A stretch of 64,000 bases of DNA from Icerya purchasi (lineage: Eukaryota; Arthropoda; Insecta; Hemiptera; Monophlebidae): contig CM077115.1 in assembly GCA_039619475.1 (NCBI GenBank), positions 592,931,643 through 592,995,642 of the forward strand, in the 5' to 3' direction. Below, piece after piece: positions 41,873-52,129 of the stretch. The translations under genes were made by a program, and so were the position numbers. The notes beneath the pieces were generated by a model. That model did not search any database. It worked only from the letters and a program-made list of their open reading frames with translations, and was not told the origin of the DNA. The first letter of the stretch is position 1; the number at the start of each line of letters is the position of its first letter.

Positions 41873-42878
41873 TGTAGGGAACCAAGTTATTGGCCATCAA
41901 CTTAGGGAATAAATTGGAAGATTGAAGAGAGGAGAGTAAGAAGAGAAGAAAAAACTTAGAAGGCTGAAGCAGTAGTAGAGGAAGATTGGGACAATAGGAA
42001 ATGAGAAAAGGGAGAAGGTGTTCGCCACAGAATAACGCAACTGGGGAAAGATTTATGGGAAGTGTAGGCAAAGGTGAAAAGATCCACCACTCGAGTAAAT
42101 TATAATGAGGCCGGTGTCGCAGAAGAATATTACAATAGACATGCCAGTAGGCATAATATAACAGCACCCATCGCTCAAAGCAATCATTGCATCTGGGACC
42201 TTGTATGCTATCAACCAACTTAATTAAAAGAGGCAAGCAACACCAAAGGAACGCTGTGTAAAATTTTAGAAAAGGAACAAGAAGCTTCCATCGCTCAAAT
42301 AAATCCTTGCGAATGGGTCCTGGTATGCTATCAACCAACCTAGTTAAAGGAGGCAAGCAACACCCAAGGAACGCTAAAAGAAAATTATAAAAGGAAATAA
42401 AAATAGAAAGCTCCCATCGCTCAAATAAATCCTTGCAAATGGGTCCTGGTATGCTATCAACCAACCTAGTTAAAGGAGGCAAGCAACACCCAAGGAACGC
42501 TAAGAGAAAATTACAAAAGGAAATAAAAATAGAAAGCTCCCATCGCTCAAATAAATCCTTGCAAATGGGTCCTGGTATGCTATCAACCAACCTAGTTAAA
42601 GGAGGCAAGCAACACCGAAGGAACGCTAGAAAAAAGTTGACAAGAAAGACGTAGGGTAAAAAATATAACTTATTATGTGTGAACAGCCGAGAAAGCGGCA
42701 AGCGATGAGGCGCACTATGAAAAATTGCGTTGAGACTGAGGTGAATGAAGAAATCAATAGCATCATTTAAGAGGATAAAAATAGAAACAGAAAGACAAAA
42801 GGAGGAGCAAACCGTATAATGGACTGGAAGAAGTGGAAGTACTTCTGCTTCAATATCTATGATTGTAAAATCTGACAT
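41856..42878 (-). CDS. LINE-B middle frame: 340 codons with 42-residue repeats
   Basis: This frame starts 22 nt before the end of ORF1 and stops 17 nt after the start of ORF2, so it exactly bridges the two. Residues about 80-230 are four repeats of about 42 residues, three nearly identical, each with 'CCLPPLTRLVDSIPGP' and a hydrophobic 'FLLAFLG' run. The product would be Leu/Phe-rich and membrane-like. LINE-A has a shorter frame in the same place with a similar start ('NIEA'/'DIEAEV'). The repeat period (126 bp) is a multiple of three, so it preserves this frame and also the other two. Composition bias of the sense strand lowers the significance of openness. Function unknown. Confidence 0.4.
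   Translation of the reverse strand: MSDFTIIDIEAEVLPLLPVHYTVCSSFCLSVSIFILLNDAIDFFIHLSLNAIFHSAPHRLPLSRLFTHNKLYFLPYVFLVNFFLAFLRCCLPPLTRLVDSIPGPICKDLFERWELSIFISFCNFLLAFLGCCLPPLTRLVDSIPGPICKDLFERWELSIFISFYNFLLAFLGCCLPPLTRLVDSIPGPIRKDLFERWKLLVPFLKFYTAFLWCCLPLLIKLVDSIQGPRCNDCFERWVLLYYAYWHVYCNILLRHRPHYNLLEWWIFSPLPTLPINLSPVALFCGEHLLPFLISYCPNLPLLLLQPSKFFLLFLLSSLQSSNLFPKLMANNLVPYNVSET
42150..42640. repeat. 126-bp tandem repeat, about four units, inside LINE-B
   Basis: The unit marker 'aaatccttgc' recurs at 42301, 42427 and 42553 (period 126), with a diverged unit at about 42180. The three later units are nearly identical, pointing to recent unequal exchange or RT slippage. It lies within the middle frame between ORF1 and ORF2. 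Confidence 0.9.
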
Positions 42879-44380
42879 AAAGCCTCTAATTTATCTTCTA
42901 AATTGGGAATGTCCAGTCTGCCAAGGGCGGTTCGTAGTGTAGCAGCTATAGGGTTGAAAGGAGGAGGAGGGGCGGAGTCACTGAAGGAAACATTATTGGC
43001 TGCTGGAGCCTTTACATTGTTGACGAGAACAGAGGGAGATACTGTAGGGGGATTGGAGACCTTCGGAGCACTATAACGATAACCTTTAGTGCCAGCATTG
43101 AGCGTTAAACTTGAATAATATTTGTTCAAGGGATTAGGAGACGCAGAGTTGGAAAAGTGCCTTTGCGTAGGAAGCCTGATATAGGAGGAAGACGAACTGC
43201 TGGAGCCTTTCTGACGTTTCCTCTTAGGGATGGCAGGAGAGGAATTCGCCAAAGCGGGGAAGTTTGAAGAATTTGAAATTTCGGCAAAAGAAAAGACTGG
43301 AGACACTAACTTGGCTTGGCAGATATTTTTTGCCTCGGAATATGAGACATTTTGCAAGCTAATTATTTTTTGAATTTTGACTTGTTCTTTAAAGACTTGA
43401 CAGTTGGGGTCCAAAGCGGAATGATTCTCTCCACAGTGGACGCAAAGATAGGAAGAAGGCCCACTTTGTTGCGTAACGGTGCATTCCGAAGATGAATGAC
43501 CACCCGCACACAAAGAACAAATGGTTTTGCTACGACAAGAAGCGCTGAAGTGCCCAAAGCGAAGGCAATTGCGGCACAATTTGGGTCTACGGATCAAAGG
43601 CTCAACCTTAACACGATAAGAATCATAGAAGCAGATGTGGGAAGGAAGGAAGGAGCCCTGAAACTTAACTTCTATTACGGGAATAGGAGTAAAGGAATTA
43701 TCTTTATCGAGGGACCTTTTCTGCAACCTACGAATACTAGAGATGGGTACCTCCGATGAACAATTGGACAATAGTTCGTCAACAGAAATATTGGACGGAA
43801 CGTCACGGACTACACCAAGTCGAAATAGCAGAGATTGCGGGATGAATGATCGAATTTTTAATTCTTTGTGTAATTCTTCCGAAAGGATGAAATTGTTGGC
43901 TTCGATAACAGACGTGAAAATTAATTTTACCAAGTTTTTTCCTGACCTAGAAATGGAGGAGAAACCATTAATTTTTCTACAAAACATTCTGGCCAAAGAC
44001 ATGGGGTGGAGATAGGCAATATTCTTGTCTTCCAGGCTCTCAACAAGAACAACGATCTGGCCTTCGTAGTTGTTTGGAAATACGTTTAAAGAGGAGGTAG
44101 CCTTCATTTGATTATCGGTATTAGTAGGGTTAGACGGAATGTTATGTACAGATGAAGTGTCCATGACTGTTTGTTCAACAGTCGGGGACACTGTCTGCGA
44201 GTTATTATTAAGAGAAGCAGTGGAAACAGATTTAGAAGAAGACGGTGAAGAATGATTAACAGATGATTTAATTTTATTCGATGATTTTGTTACATCGGAA
44301 GCAGTTTTGGTAGTAGAGCGGGAATTAGTCGGGGGAGGCTTACCTCCCCCGTCGGACGCGTCTGGCATTGAATTCAACAA
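42857..44380 (-). CDS. LINE-B ORF1: gag-like CCHC protein
   Basis: 507 codons: a Ser/Thr/Asn-rich N-terminus, a gag-like domain (about residues 105-265) and three zinc knuckles at 269-282, 288-300 and 313-327 with the same spacings as in LINE-A, then a Ser/Pro-rich tail. It should bind element RNA. Unlike LINE-A it has no long Asn tract. Its last 22 nt overlap the start of the middle frame. Confidence 0.9.
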   Translation of the reverse strand: MLNSMPDASDGGGKPPPTNSRSTTKTASDVTKSSNKIKSSVNHSSPSSSKSVSTASLNNNSQTVSPTVEQTVMDTSSVHNIPSNPTNTDNQMKATSSLNVFPNNYEGQIVVLVESLEDKNIAYLHPMSLARMFCRKINGFSSISRSGKNLVKLIFTSVIEANNFILSEELHKELKIRSFIPQSLLFRLGVVRDVPSNISVDELLSNCSSEVPISSIRRLQKRSLDKDNSFTPIPVIEVKFQGSFLPSHICFYDSYRVKVEPLIRRPKLCRNCLRFGHFSASCRSKTICSLCAGGHSSSECTVTQQSGPSSYLCVHCGENHSALDPNCQVFKEQVKIQKIISLQNVSYSEAKNICQAKLVSPVFSFAEISNSSNFPALANSSPAIPKRKRQKGSSSSSSSYIRLPTQRHFSNSASPNPLNKYYSSLTLNAGTKGYRYSAPKVSNPPTVSPSVLVNNVKAPAANNVSFSDSAPPPPFNPIAATLRTALGRLDIPNLEDKLEALCQILQS

Positions 44381-44619
44381 CTGAGAGGAAAGTTAACGAT
44401 TAGCGATATCAGCGATGAAGCTAATACTACTAATAATAATAAAAGTAAAAACTGATAAGAATAATAATACGAATCCGCTTTATCGATAAAATAAAATAGA
44501 CGAAATTATATACAATAGAGGTAAAATGAACGATCTCACCGATAAAATCAGCAAATATACGAACGCAGCACAGATAAACCACTTTCAATAAAATAACTAG
44601 TTATCTTTATCTTCACAGT

Positions 44620-45705
44620 AACTCTTTTATTTCAAAAATAGACATAAAATCGACCCTTACGGTGACTGTTAAAAGATACACAAATACTTAAGATCTTTCA
44701 AGAAACCAGCATCCGAGCAAGTTTCATATCGCATTGTTCCTATCTAGAATTTATATTTACTATAGAGTAAACGTTTTATTCAAATTTTCTTATCAATTAT
44801 AAAATAGTAATATTTTTTTACTTATATGTCGATAAATATTTGACTTAATTTTTTTGTATATTTCTTTCGCTCAACGTTCCAATGAACAGGCATTAGAAAG
44901 AGACAAGTAGTTTAACAAATAGTTTAAAAGATTTCGTTAGCTCGACGAGTTTACTATCTCAAAACCTATAGTATCAGATAAATTTAAAAAGTTTACCGAT
45001 TAAGCGTTACAGAATTTTACTTACCCGCGTGAAACTCGCGCATATTCATTAATATTAATATATGTGTAAACAAGGAGGTTACAGAAAAAAAATTATTTTG
45101 TTCTTCTAAAATGTTTTCTGAGCCAACATTTGGGATGATTTTTATCTTCATAGAGCTAAAATGAAGCGTTTGAAAATTTAGGTTGAGTGTAACAGGGAAT
45201 CAGAGAATAAATAATTAAATTAACATTATACGACTAAATTCGTATTATGTTACTGAAGTCATTTTTGAGGTTAAATAATTTCGAATTACGTGTAAAAACA
45301 GAACAGCGAAAAGGAAATATCGTTTAAACTCGACTAGAATCTTTAATACACATTTTTTACAAAACTTCCTTTTTTGTAAAAATGCCATTACCACTCAGCG
45401 CTTAAATCTTCCCCCGACTGTGTTATATATTATAAAGTACATAAACGGCCATATGGTCAAAATTGTGCTGTACTGCTTACGTCGCTTTTCGTCCTTCTCT
45501 AGACTTTGTATCCCTTTTTATAAGTTGTAGTGAACTATTATAAGCCAAACCCCTCACTGGAGGGCTTTGGATTGGTCACATTTCTATCATCATAATACAT
45601 ATATTAAAATTAATATTGGCGCTGTTTGTGGTCCCTCGACTGGTACAGTGGAAAAAAAAATATTTTAAAATGGTTCAAAATATAAATATTTATAAATAAA
45701 TAAAT
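44620..45705. other. Gene-free AT-rich stretch
   Basis: I see no gene or paired repeat. A small symmetrical motif 'cccctcactggaggg' occurs near 45550 without further context. Confidence 0.45.
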
Positions 45706-45710
45706 AATTG

Positions 45711-46068
45711 TCCAACGTCGCAGTGTTAATGTTATATTTACGTTATACAAATTTCCATTCATTATTCATACGCATATAATAATATAGCATTTATTATTTT
45801 TAAATTAGATATACATAAATTGACGTGTCACTTAAACTTTGTTATACTTATAAACTTAAACATTTTTAAGAAACAATCAAAATATAACAAAAAGCACAAT
45901 TTAAATTATTCAAAAAAACGTTTAAATTTATAATTACAACAAAAATTAAACCGACACGTTAATTCATTTATATCTAATTTAAAAATAATAAATGTTATAC
46001 TATATGTGTGTAAATAATGAATGGAAATTCGTATAACGTAAATATAACATTAACACTGCAACGTTCGA
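45711..46068. mobile_element. 358-bp palindromic MITE
   Basis: The inverted ends of more than 100 bp begin 'tccaacgtcgcagtgtta' on the left and, in complement, 'tcgaacgttgcagtgtta' on the right, and continue through 'atttccattcattatt' and 'atttattatttttaaattag'. There is no coding capacity. It lies against the end of an RTE-type LINE fragment. A target duplication was not identified. Confidence 0.85.
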
Positions 46069-46640
46069 TAACTCTTCTTCTTTCTTGTCGATTTCCCAGT
46101 ACGGGGTCCGCTCGGTGGCACTTTCTTCTCCATTTTCTACGGTCCCCGGCGTCCTCTATCCCGACACCGACTTCCACCATGTCATTGTTGACAGAGTGTC
46201 TATCCACCGTCTTCTCGCTTTTCCTTGTGGTCGCTTTCCGCCAGAATTATAATCCCATTAACATCCTCACAAGGCTCTAGTATGTTTTTCTCATGATGTG
46301 TGACCGTACCATCGGAGTCTTGCTTCCCGTAATTTCAAACGTACGGGTGCAACTCCTATACGCTCCCTTATATCCTCGTTTTTTATATGGTCGAGGAGTG
46401 TGTATCCAAGAGACCAGCGTAACATTTTCATTTCAGCCACATGAAGTTTTTGTTCCATTTTCGTGATTGTCGCCTAGCATTTAGCTCCATATAGCATTGC
46501 AGGTCTGATAATCGTCTTGTAAATCCTCCCTTTGTGATGTATCGGTATTCCCTTGTCTACTATAGTACCCCGGTTAATTGTTTCCATTTCATCCATGCTG
46601 TTTGGAGCCGGAAATCTATGTCGCATTATGTATCCCTATC
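46069..46640 (-). pseudogene. RTE-type LINE fragment, C-terminal end
   Basis: Minus-strand pieces give the end of an RTE/BovB-type RT: 'KGRIYKTIIRPAMLYGAKC' near 46495-46540, '[20 protein letters not shown]' near 46390-46450, '[10 protein letters not shown]' near 46310, then a frameshift and a tail with 'NNDMVEVGVGIEDAGDR' (46120-46190). A stop follows 'YGAKC' where a Trp is usual in the family. It is a dead fragment. Confidence 0.8.
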
Positions 46641-46745
46641 TGAAGTAATACATAATCCGACATAGATTCCCGGATCCGAACAGTATGGAAGACAGTTAAC
46701 CGGGGTACTATAATAGACAAGATAATATCGATACACCTCAAGGAC
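46530..46745. repeat. Inverted duplication of RTE sequence
   Basis: The segment around 46530-46635 is repeated reverse-complemented at 46640-46745; for example 'cttgtctactatagtacccc' at 46552 against its complement ending at 46721. The left arm is coding sequence of the RTE fragment, so the palindrome is a rearranged copy rather than a classical MITE. Confidence 0.75.
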
Positions 46746-46749
46746 AACT

Positions 46750-47985
46750 ATTTTTATTTAATTATTAATTTATTAATTTATAATATATTGGCAGTAAACA
46801 CAAGTAGAAACCCCATTGCAATATAAATATTAGTTCGCTAATAATATTTACCATTTCGATACCTTCTTTTTTTAAATTCCGAATACTTACATCGTGCGGT
46901 CGCTCGATAGGTACGCCCAATATTATTTGCACAAACCGTAAAAAAGACGAGTACTTATTAGAACAGATTAATCGTAAACACCTGAAACCTGCTTCACTTC
47001 TTGGAAAAAATTCGTGAACGTTGAATTTTCTATTAAGATACTAAAATGAACAAAAGTAACACTTATTAATACACTTGACTATTTTGATGAATGAATGAAT
47101 ACGTATATTTCTCGAATAAATCAACTTACATACGGTTCTCAATTTAGACATCTTGATTTTTATACCTTTGCCTTTCTTTTTGTCTTCTCGATTCTTCTTT
47201 ATTGGCTTTGTCTGTTTAAACAATGATATATCATCCGGTTTAAATGAAATAAAACAAATAAAAGTAAATAGGGGAAACACGAAAAAAATTAAATCTAATA
47301 CACACGAGAATATTACCGGAAAATAATAATAAAAACGAAAAACGAATGCGGCAAATGAAAAATCATATGGTGGAATCAAGGACAGGATGAAAAGGTGGAG
47401 GAAGCTGGCTAGCAGAGAAAATTAAAACTAACATAGCACGTTAAAATAGAGACTTTCAGCGATTACACTGGTATACGAGTATTTCGATCAAAATAAAATT
47501 ATAATTTAATTTCATCAACGATTATGAAATATCAGAAGTAAGCGTCGGTGTTTTTAAATGTAGTAACTGCGCGCCTTTCAGGACTACATATCAGATTAAA
47601 GTAATCGCGCCTAAGTTTTTAAATCATCTATTTATCGAGGAACATCAGGTGTAAGATTTATTGAAAGATAAGCAAAATTAAAACGCTTATTTAGCCGATG
47701 GTATAAATAGCAAACCGGAAACAGATAAATTTTGTAAATTTCGCGATGAAATATATTTATTCACGATTTCTGTACGTATGAACGATTTTAAATATTAGGC
47801 CGATTAATGTACAGACACACCTATATATACGAAGAATAATTTTAATAATTTTGCATTCGTTACGAAGCGATAAACGAATTTAATAGCGCAAATTTAAACT
47901 CGAAGCAATTAACCCGAATTCCAGCCAATGCAGCAAATAACTGAATTTAGGGGAACGCGTATGAATTTTTATGGTTGCGAATGTT
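46750..47985. other. Gene-free AT-rich stretch
   Basis: No gene recognised. The 112-codon minus frame at 47041-47379 is hydrophobic and then Lys-rich, without a known motif. No repeat partner was found. Confidence 0.4.
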
Positions 47986-48709
47986 AGACCTTAAGGGATC
48001 TCCCTGGTGTGACTGCCCAAAAATGAAGTGATTCTGAGGATTTTTTTTTCAAAGAAGAATTCCATAAAATATTTCCAAACTTTGGTAATATATATATATA
48101 TGTATGATTCAAGTAATTACAATTTTTTTTTTTTTTTGTATAAAAATATGGAAACACAAGCGACTTATGTAATTTTTCCCAGACCTCCTAAAAAAAAAAA
48201 GTTGTTTCTCTGCTGCAGTGATTGCTGCCGTCAGAGTGTCTGAAAAGAAAAAAAAAAATTTCCTTCGACTTGAAGACATTTGCTGTACAATGACGTAGAG
48301 TTATGAAAAAATATTAAAATTTGACAAAATGACAGAATTTTTAAAAAATATATGAAATCTCGACTAAAAAATGGCGTTCTTTTTTTGTACAGAAAATTGA
48401 CATTTTTTATCCGAACATAAAAATTCTACGTCATTGTATGACAAAAAAGGTGCTGAACACGTTAAAAAGAGTCCCAAGCCGATCCGTTAATTTTTGTTTT
48501 AATTAGAATTACAGCAAATTTGAAAAATGACGTTTTGAGGAAAACGCGTTTACAGTTACAGAATAAAATTTATGATACTTACAGTTAATCTGCTATTCCG
48601 GGTCCATACAATGGACTTTCCTGTTCTTCAAAAAGCATTTGTTGGGCAGTTGCAGCTTTCCTCCGAGCTGTTTGACCCTCTTTTGAAGCCGCCTGATGTC
48701 GTATATCTG

Positions 48710-50127
48710 CTACATGAATCCTATTGGCATCTTTTCGTCGACATAATTTTTTGCAATGGGCCCAATGATAACTTCGATTATTTGAAATATTTTTAATATA
48801 AATTGAAAACTATCGTTAAAAATTGCAACAGCAAAAAAATTAGCAATTACGATGGTTTTTGCGCCGCTGTGAAGGGTCTTTGGAGTAAAGTGCCAAAATA
48901 AGCCATTATAGCTTTCATTATTATTTTGTGTATTGCTTCCCTTGCATCTTTCTAGTAATTCCCGCTTACTCAATTCAGAATATGTCGGCTTCAAGGCTTC
49001 TGTAACCTGTGGGTCGAGAAGGAGATAGTCATGCTTGAATTCAGTGATGTCCAATCCTTGAGCTTGCGTACCGCGATATGCACATCAACTGTTCTCACCT
49101 GTTGAGCAGTTTGCGTGATTCAGATTCTTATCAGTTGAAGTTAAGTGATAAAATATCGCCCAAACTTCTTTATACATTCCGTCAACATCGTTGTTAACGC
49201 TTAAAGCCATACGTATTAGATGTATCGCTTATACCTGCTGTTAACGATTAGCGCCACTTATGTTATACGCGTCGCCTATATCGATATTTACATTTAACGA
49301 TATATCATATAGATGTCGCACATGCACGTCGTTAATATCGATTAATTCGGCCATTGTTGTTTGTATTCACGTGTTGTTGTTACCACGCCGTTGTGCTTTT
49401 TACCATCGTTATTGAGAAAATTCCGCATTAATGTTATTAAATCCGTTAACTAGAGAATCGCTATTTTTCGATTACTGCGTATTTCTAGGTTCGATAATTT
49501 GAACAATCAAGAATTAGAGAAACACTCGTCTTGATGCCTAGTTATTGCTAAGCCATAGTATATTTTTGAAGTTTATAGATTACTTTGTCGGTTAATTTCA
49601 TTGTATTTTTACTTTTGCCTGCTAAGCCCGTGGTTAGCTTCTTCAGATTTCGACACCGAGTTCCCATTTTTTTTTTTTTACATGCAGGTATAGCAGTCTA
49701 ATTTTTCAACTGCGATATCATATGCATTTAGATCCAATGTACCTCTGTACGTGGCACTATCACCATCGTCAATGTATCGTGTATATTTTACTCCATCATT
49801 TTCAATGGAACGATTAAACATATATTTTATGCCATTAATTTCCGTTTTCGCAGCTGATCCTGAACGATTTATTGTACGGTCCTCGTGGTTTGCTGGCCAT
49901 TCTTCAAATTCATCAGGACGAGTGTCTATTTTTCTTTTCAATGTTTCATAACTCTTACAATACTTTGACTTTACGACTGTGTCGATGATATTTTTGCTGC
50001 ATTTACCGGAAAGAGTTGTAACGTCGAATAGTGGACTGTGGCCTCGTCTCCAGTACCATCTCCAGATATTGTCAAGTTTCTGAATCTTCTTTTTTGAAAG
50101 TTTTAGCTTTTTCTTCGTGCACTGCAT
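48710..50127 (-). pseudogene. Mutator (Phantom-type) transposase remnant
   Basis: The N-terminal part (49678-50127) includes 'NGIKYMFNRSIENDGVKYT' and 'RYIDDGDSATYRG' (near 49755), where DGDS carries a catalytic aspartate of this family. A middle piece at about 49095-49180 reads 'KEVWAIFYHLTSTDKN'. The C-terminal piece (48710-49054) has 'LKPTYSELSKRELLERCKG' and 'TQNNNESYNGLFWH', typical of these transposases. Between 49210 and 49677 the expected coding sequence is missing or replaced. The protein cannot be functional. Confidence 0.85.
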
Positions 50128-50173
50128 TTGTTAAACTTAATTTATAAACTGTTTTTGCTGCTTTATACATATA

Positions 50174-51990
50174 CTAGGAAATTGGTCTCGCAGGCCGCTT
50201 CGCGGCCCGTTCTTTCGGACTTTAAACTGTATTACCTTGTAAATTTTCATAAAGTCTGCAGCGTTTACATATATTCATTTTTTTTTTTTTGAAAAAAGCA
50301 GTACACCAATACGTCAATTAAAAAAGTAGGATTTAGATTAAATTATCAAAAAAACTGAAACCGCTAGCAGTGTAATATATGTGACAGGAATATATTGCAT
50401 TTAATTCTTTTTGGAGACTTTAGTATGGGGGTTAAAAAGAAAATCAATACGGTAAGCGAAAGTTGAAATATATCGATACGTTATCTGAAATTTGATATTC
50501 TAATTACAATTTAAAGCACTTTTTTGTCAGTCGACCGCTAGAGAACAACACAATAATAATAATATACAAAGTTTTGTGGATAGTATAAAGGAAATATTTA
50601 AAGCAATACGTATCACTGTTATCGGCTGGAGTACGATGATGGTTGACTTTCGTATCATTTCACTGCGTTTCTGATTCTCGAGATCAATAATCACTTGACT
50701 AAATAATTAATGCAGCCTACTTATGTATGATTTCGATAAAATATAACGACGAAATTAGACATGCAGTATTAAGAAGAAAGAATTTCTTCTCAATAGCCAG
50801 ATGCTTTTTCATAAATTCATGAACTATATATATGTTCGTGGATTTCAATAATGATTTAGTATACATAAATAAATAAATGTTGTCAGAAGTAATATATTAT
50901 TTTATTAACTTTGTTCACACGGAAACGTCTAGGACACAATGTTCTATAATCATAGTTTAAATATTTAAATTTCAGGAACTGCTACATTTCCATTGTAACT
51001 AACATTGATAATTTTTGTTATATTCTTTTAAAATTTTGAAATTCTAAATTTTAAAATTTTGGATATTTCATGTTTTTCTTGTGTTTTAGTGAAACGACGT
51101 TGATTAAAAAAAAAAAGGCTGTAGCTGTTATGAGGGCTATTGACTTTTTTCTTATTTTTCTCCCACGACTGTAATACTTCGGGTGCATTAGATGTAAAGC
51201 AAAAAATATAGAAAATGTCCCTAGTTCCATTTTATAACAGCTGGAGATATATATATATTTTTTTTGAATTGACATCTTTTCGCCTTTATAATGTAGAAAT
51301 GAATAAATGGGCAAAAATTTTAAAACTTAAAGAATCAAATTTTAAAAATTCGGATTGTGGCTTGAACAAAATTATTAATCTCTTCATTAGTTAAGGTCGA
51401 ATTTTTCACTCTTAAAGCAATATGAGCATGAGGAGAACGTCTTTTTTGGAATTCGATTACGTGTAAAATATAAACCATTTCTCCGAAAATTTCACCTGAC
51501 TTTCAAACTTTTAATAAATTATTTAATTTTAATTGGAATATCCTACAATATAAATCTGCACAATCGATATGATACTGATTTTCATTAAAATTTAATGTTA
51601 TTTATATCCAATTAGGATTGTACGTCATCGTAATAAAAAACATTGGTTTACCTAATCTAGCAACAACTACCATGCCATCCTGATATGCTAATTGCATATA
51701 GCGCGGACCATCTGTATATGATCTTCAAAGGTAAAATTTTCCTGGTTTTAGACCTCCTTCAGCTGCGATACATTCAACTATTTCACTTCGAGAGTATCCA
51801 TTCTTAGGATTTTTATTTGATTAAATCTAATAAAAACCGTAATTTTTCTTCTTCCACCTTACACCGTATATCAACAAAGTATTCTTGCCCTAATCTATCT
51901 AAACGCATATATCTTGATTCTGATAATAACAAATATTTGTAATATTTTGCCTGAGATATTTTTTTTTATTTTTGTTATCTACTATATCTA
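50174..51990 (-). mobile_element. Helitron remnant with 3' hairpin terminus
   Basis: On the minus strand the sequence ends with a GC hairpin (the self-complementary 'ggccgcttcgcggcc' at 50193-50207), a 15-nt spacer and CTAG followed by T at 50174-50173, as expected for a Helitron 3' end inserted before T. Upstream is a Rep-domain fragment (51360-51965). The 5' TC end was not located, and the helicase is absent, so this is a deleted copy. Patches at 50418-50490 and about 51040-51330 resemble the 330-bp array unit to the right, so the boundary with that array is complex. Confidence 0.7.
51360..51965 (-). pseudogene. Helitron Rep (HUH) domain fragment
   Basis: Minus-strand pieces in order: 'MRLDRLGQEYFVDIRCKVEE' near 51890, 'DGPRYMQLAYQDGMVVVARL' near 51680, 'GKPMFFITMTYNPNW' near 51630, a leucine-rich helix ('FQLKLNNLL') and 'EFQKRRPHAHIAL' with the HUH signature His-Ala-His at 51422-51430. 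These are the landmarks of Helitron rolling-circle replication initiators. Several stops and frameshifts are present, and the tyrosine motif was not found. Confidence 0.85.
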
Positions 51991-52129
51991 TTGGTTTAGA
52001 TTTATATTATTTATTTTTTCTCTCGTCGGTTCTTCGAATTTATTATTTAGAATTTCCATCAAACCGTTCATGTGTGCATTTAACTTTTAAATTTTAGGGC
52101 TCCCGTATTTTCCGTATATTCCAGGAATT

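Larger units (their letters stand above)
38054..44602 (-). mobile_element. LINE-B: full-length I-superfamily-like LINE with altered RT box
   Basis: The 6.55-kb minus-strand element is flanked by ATCTTTATCTT (38043-38053 and 44603-44613; the T-tract makes the last bases ambiguous). The poly(A) tail is the T-tract at about 38054-38079, followed by the 3'-UTR box 'gggttcgtcagcgaggac'. It carries ORF1 (42857-44380), a middle frame (41856-42878) and ORF2 (38132-41872), which overlap each other by 22 and 17 nt. The 5' end resembles that of LINE-A ('cggtgagatcg' and flanks). All frames are open, but the RT catalytic box is mutated, so it may be a recently dead copy. Confidence 0.92.

Noticed and set aside
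42433..42654. Basic repeat protein antisense to the LINE-B middle frame
   Set aside because: It results from the 126-bp tandem repeat being open on the opposite strand; no start or regulatory support.
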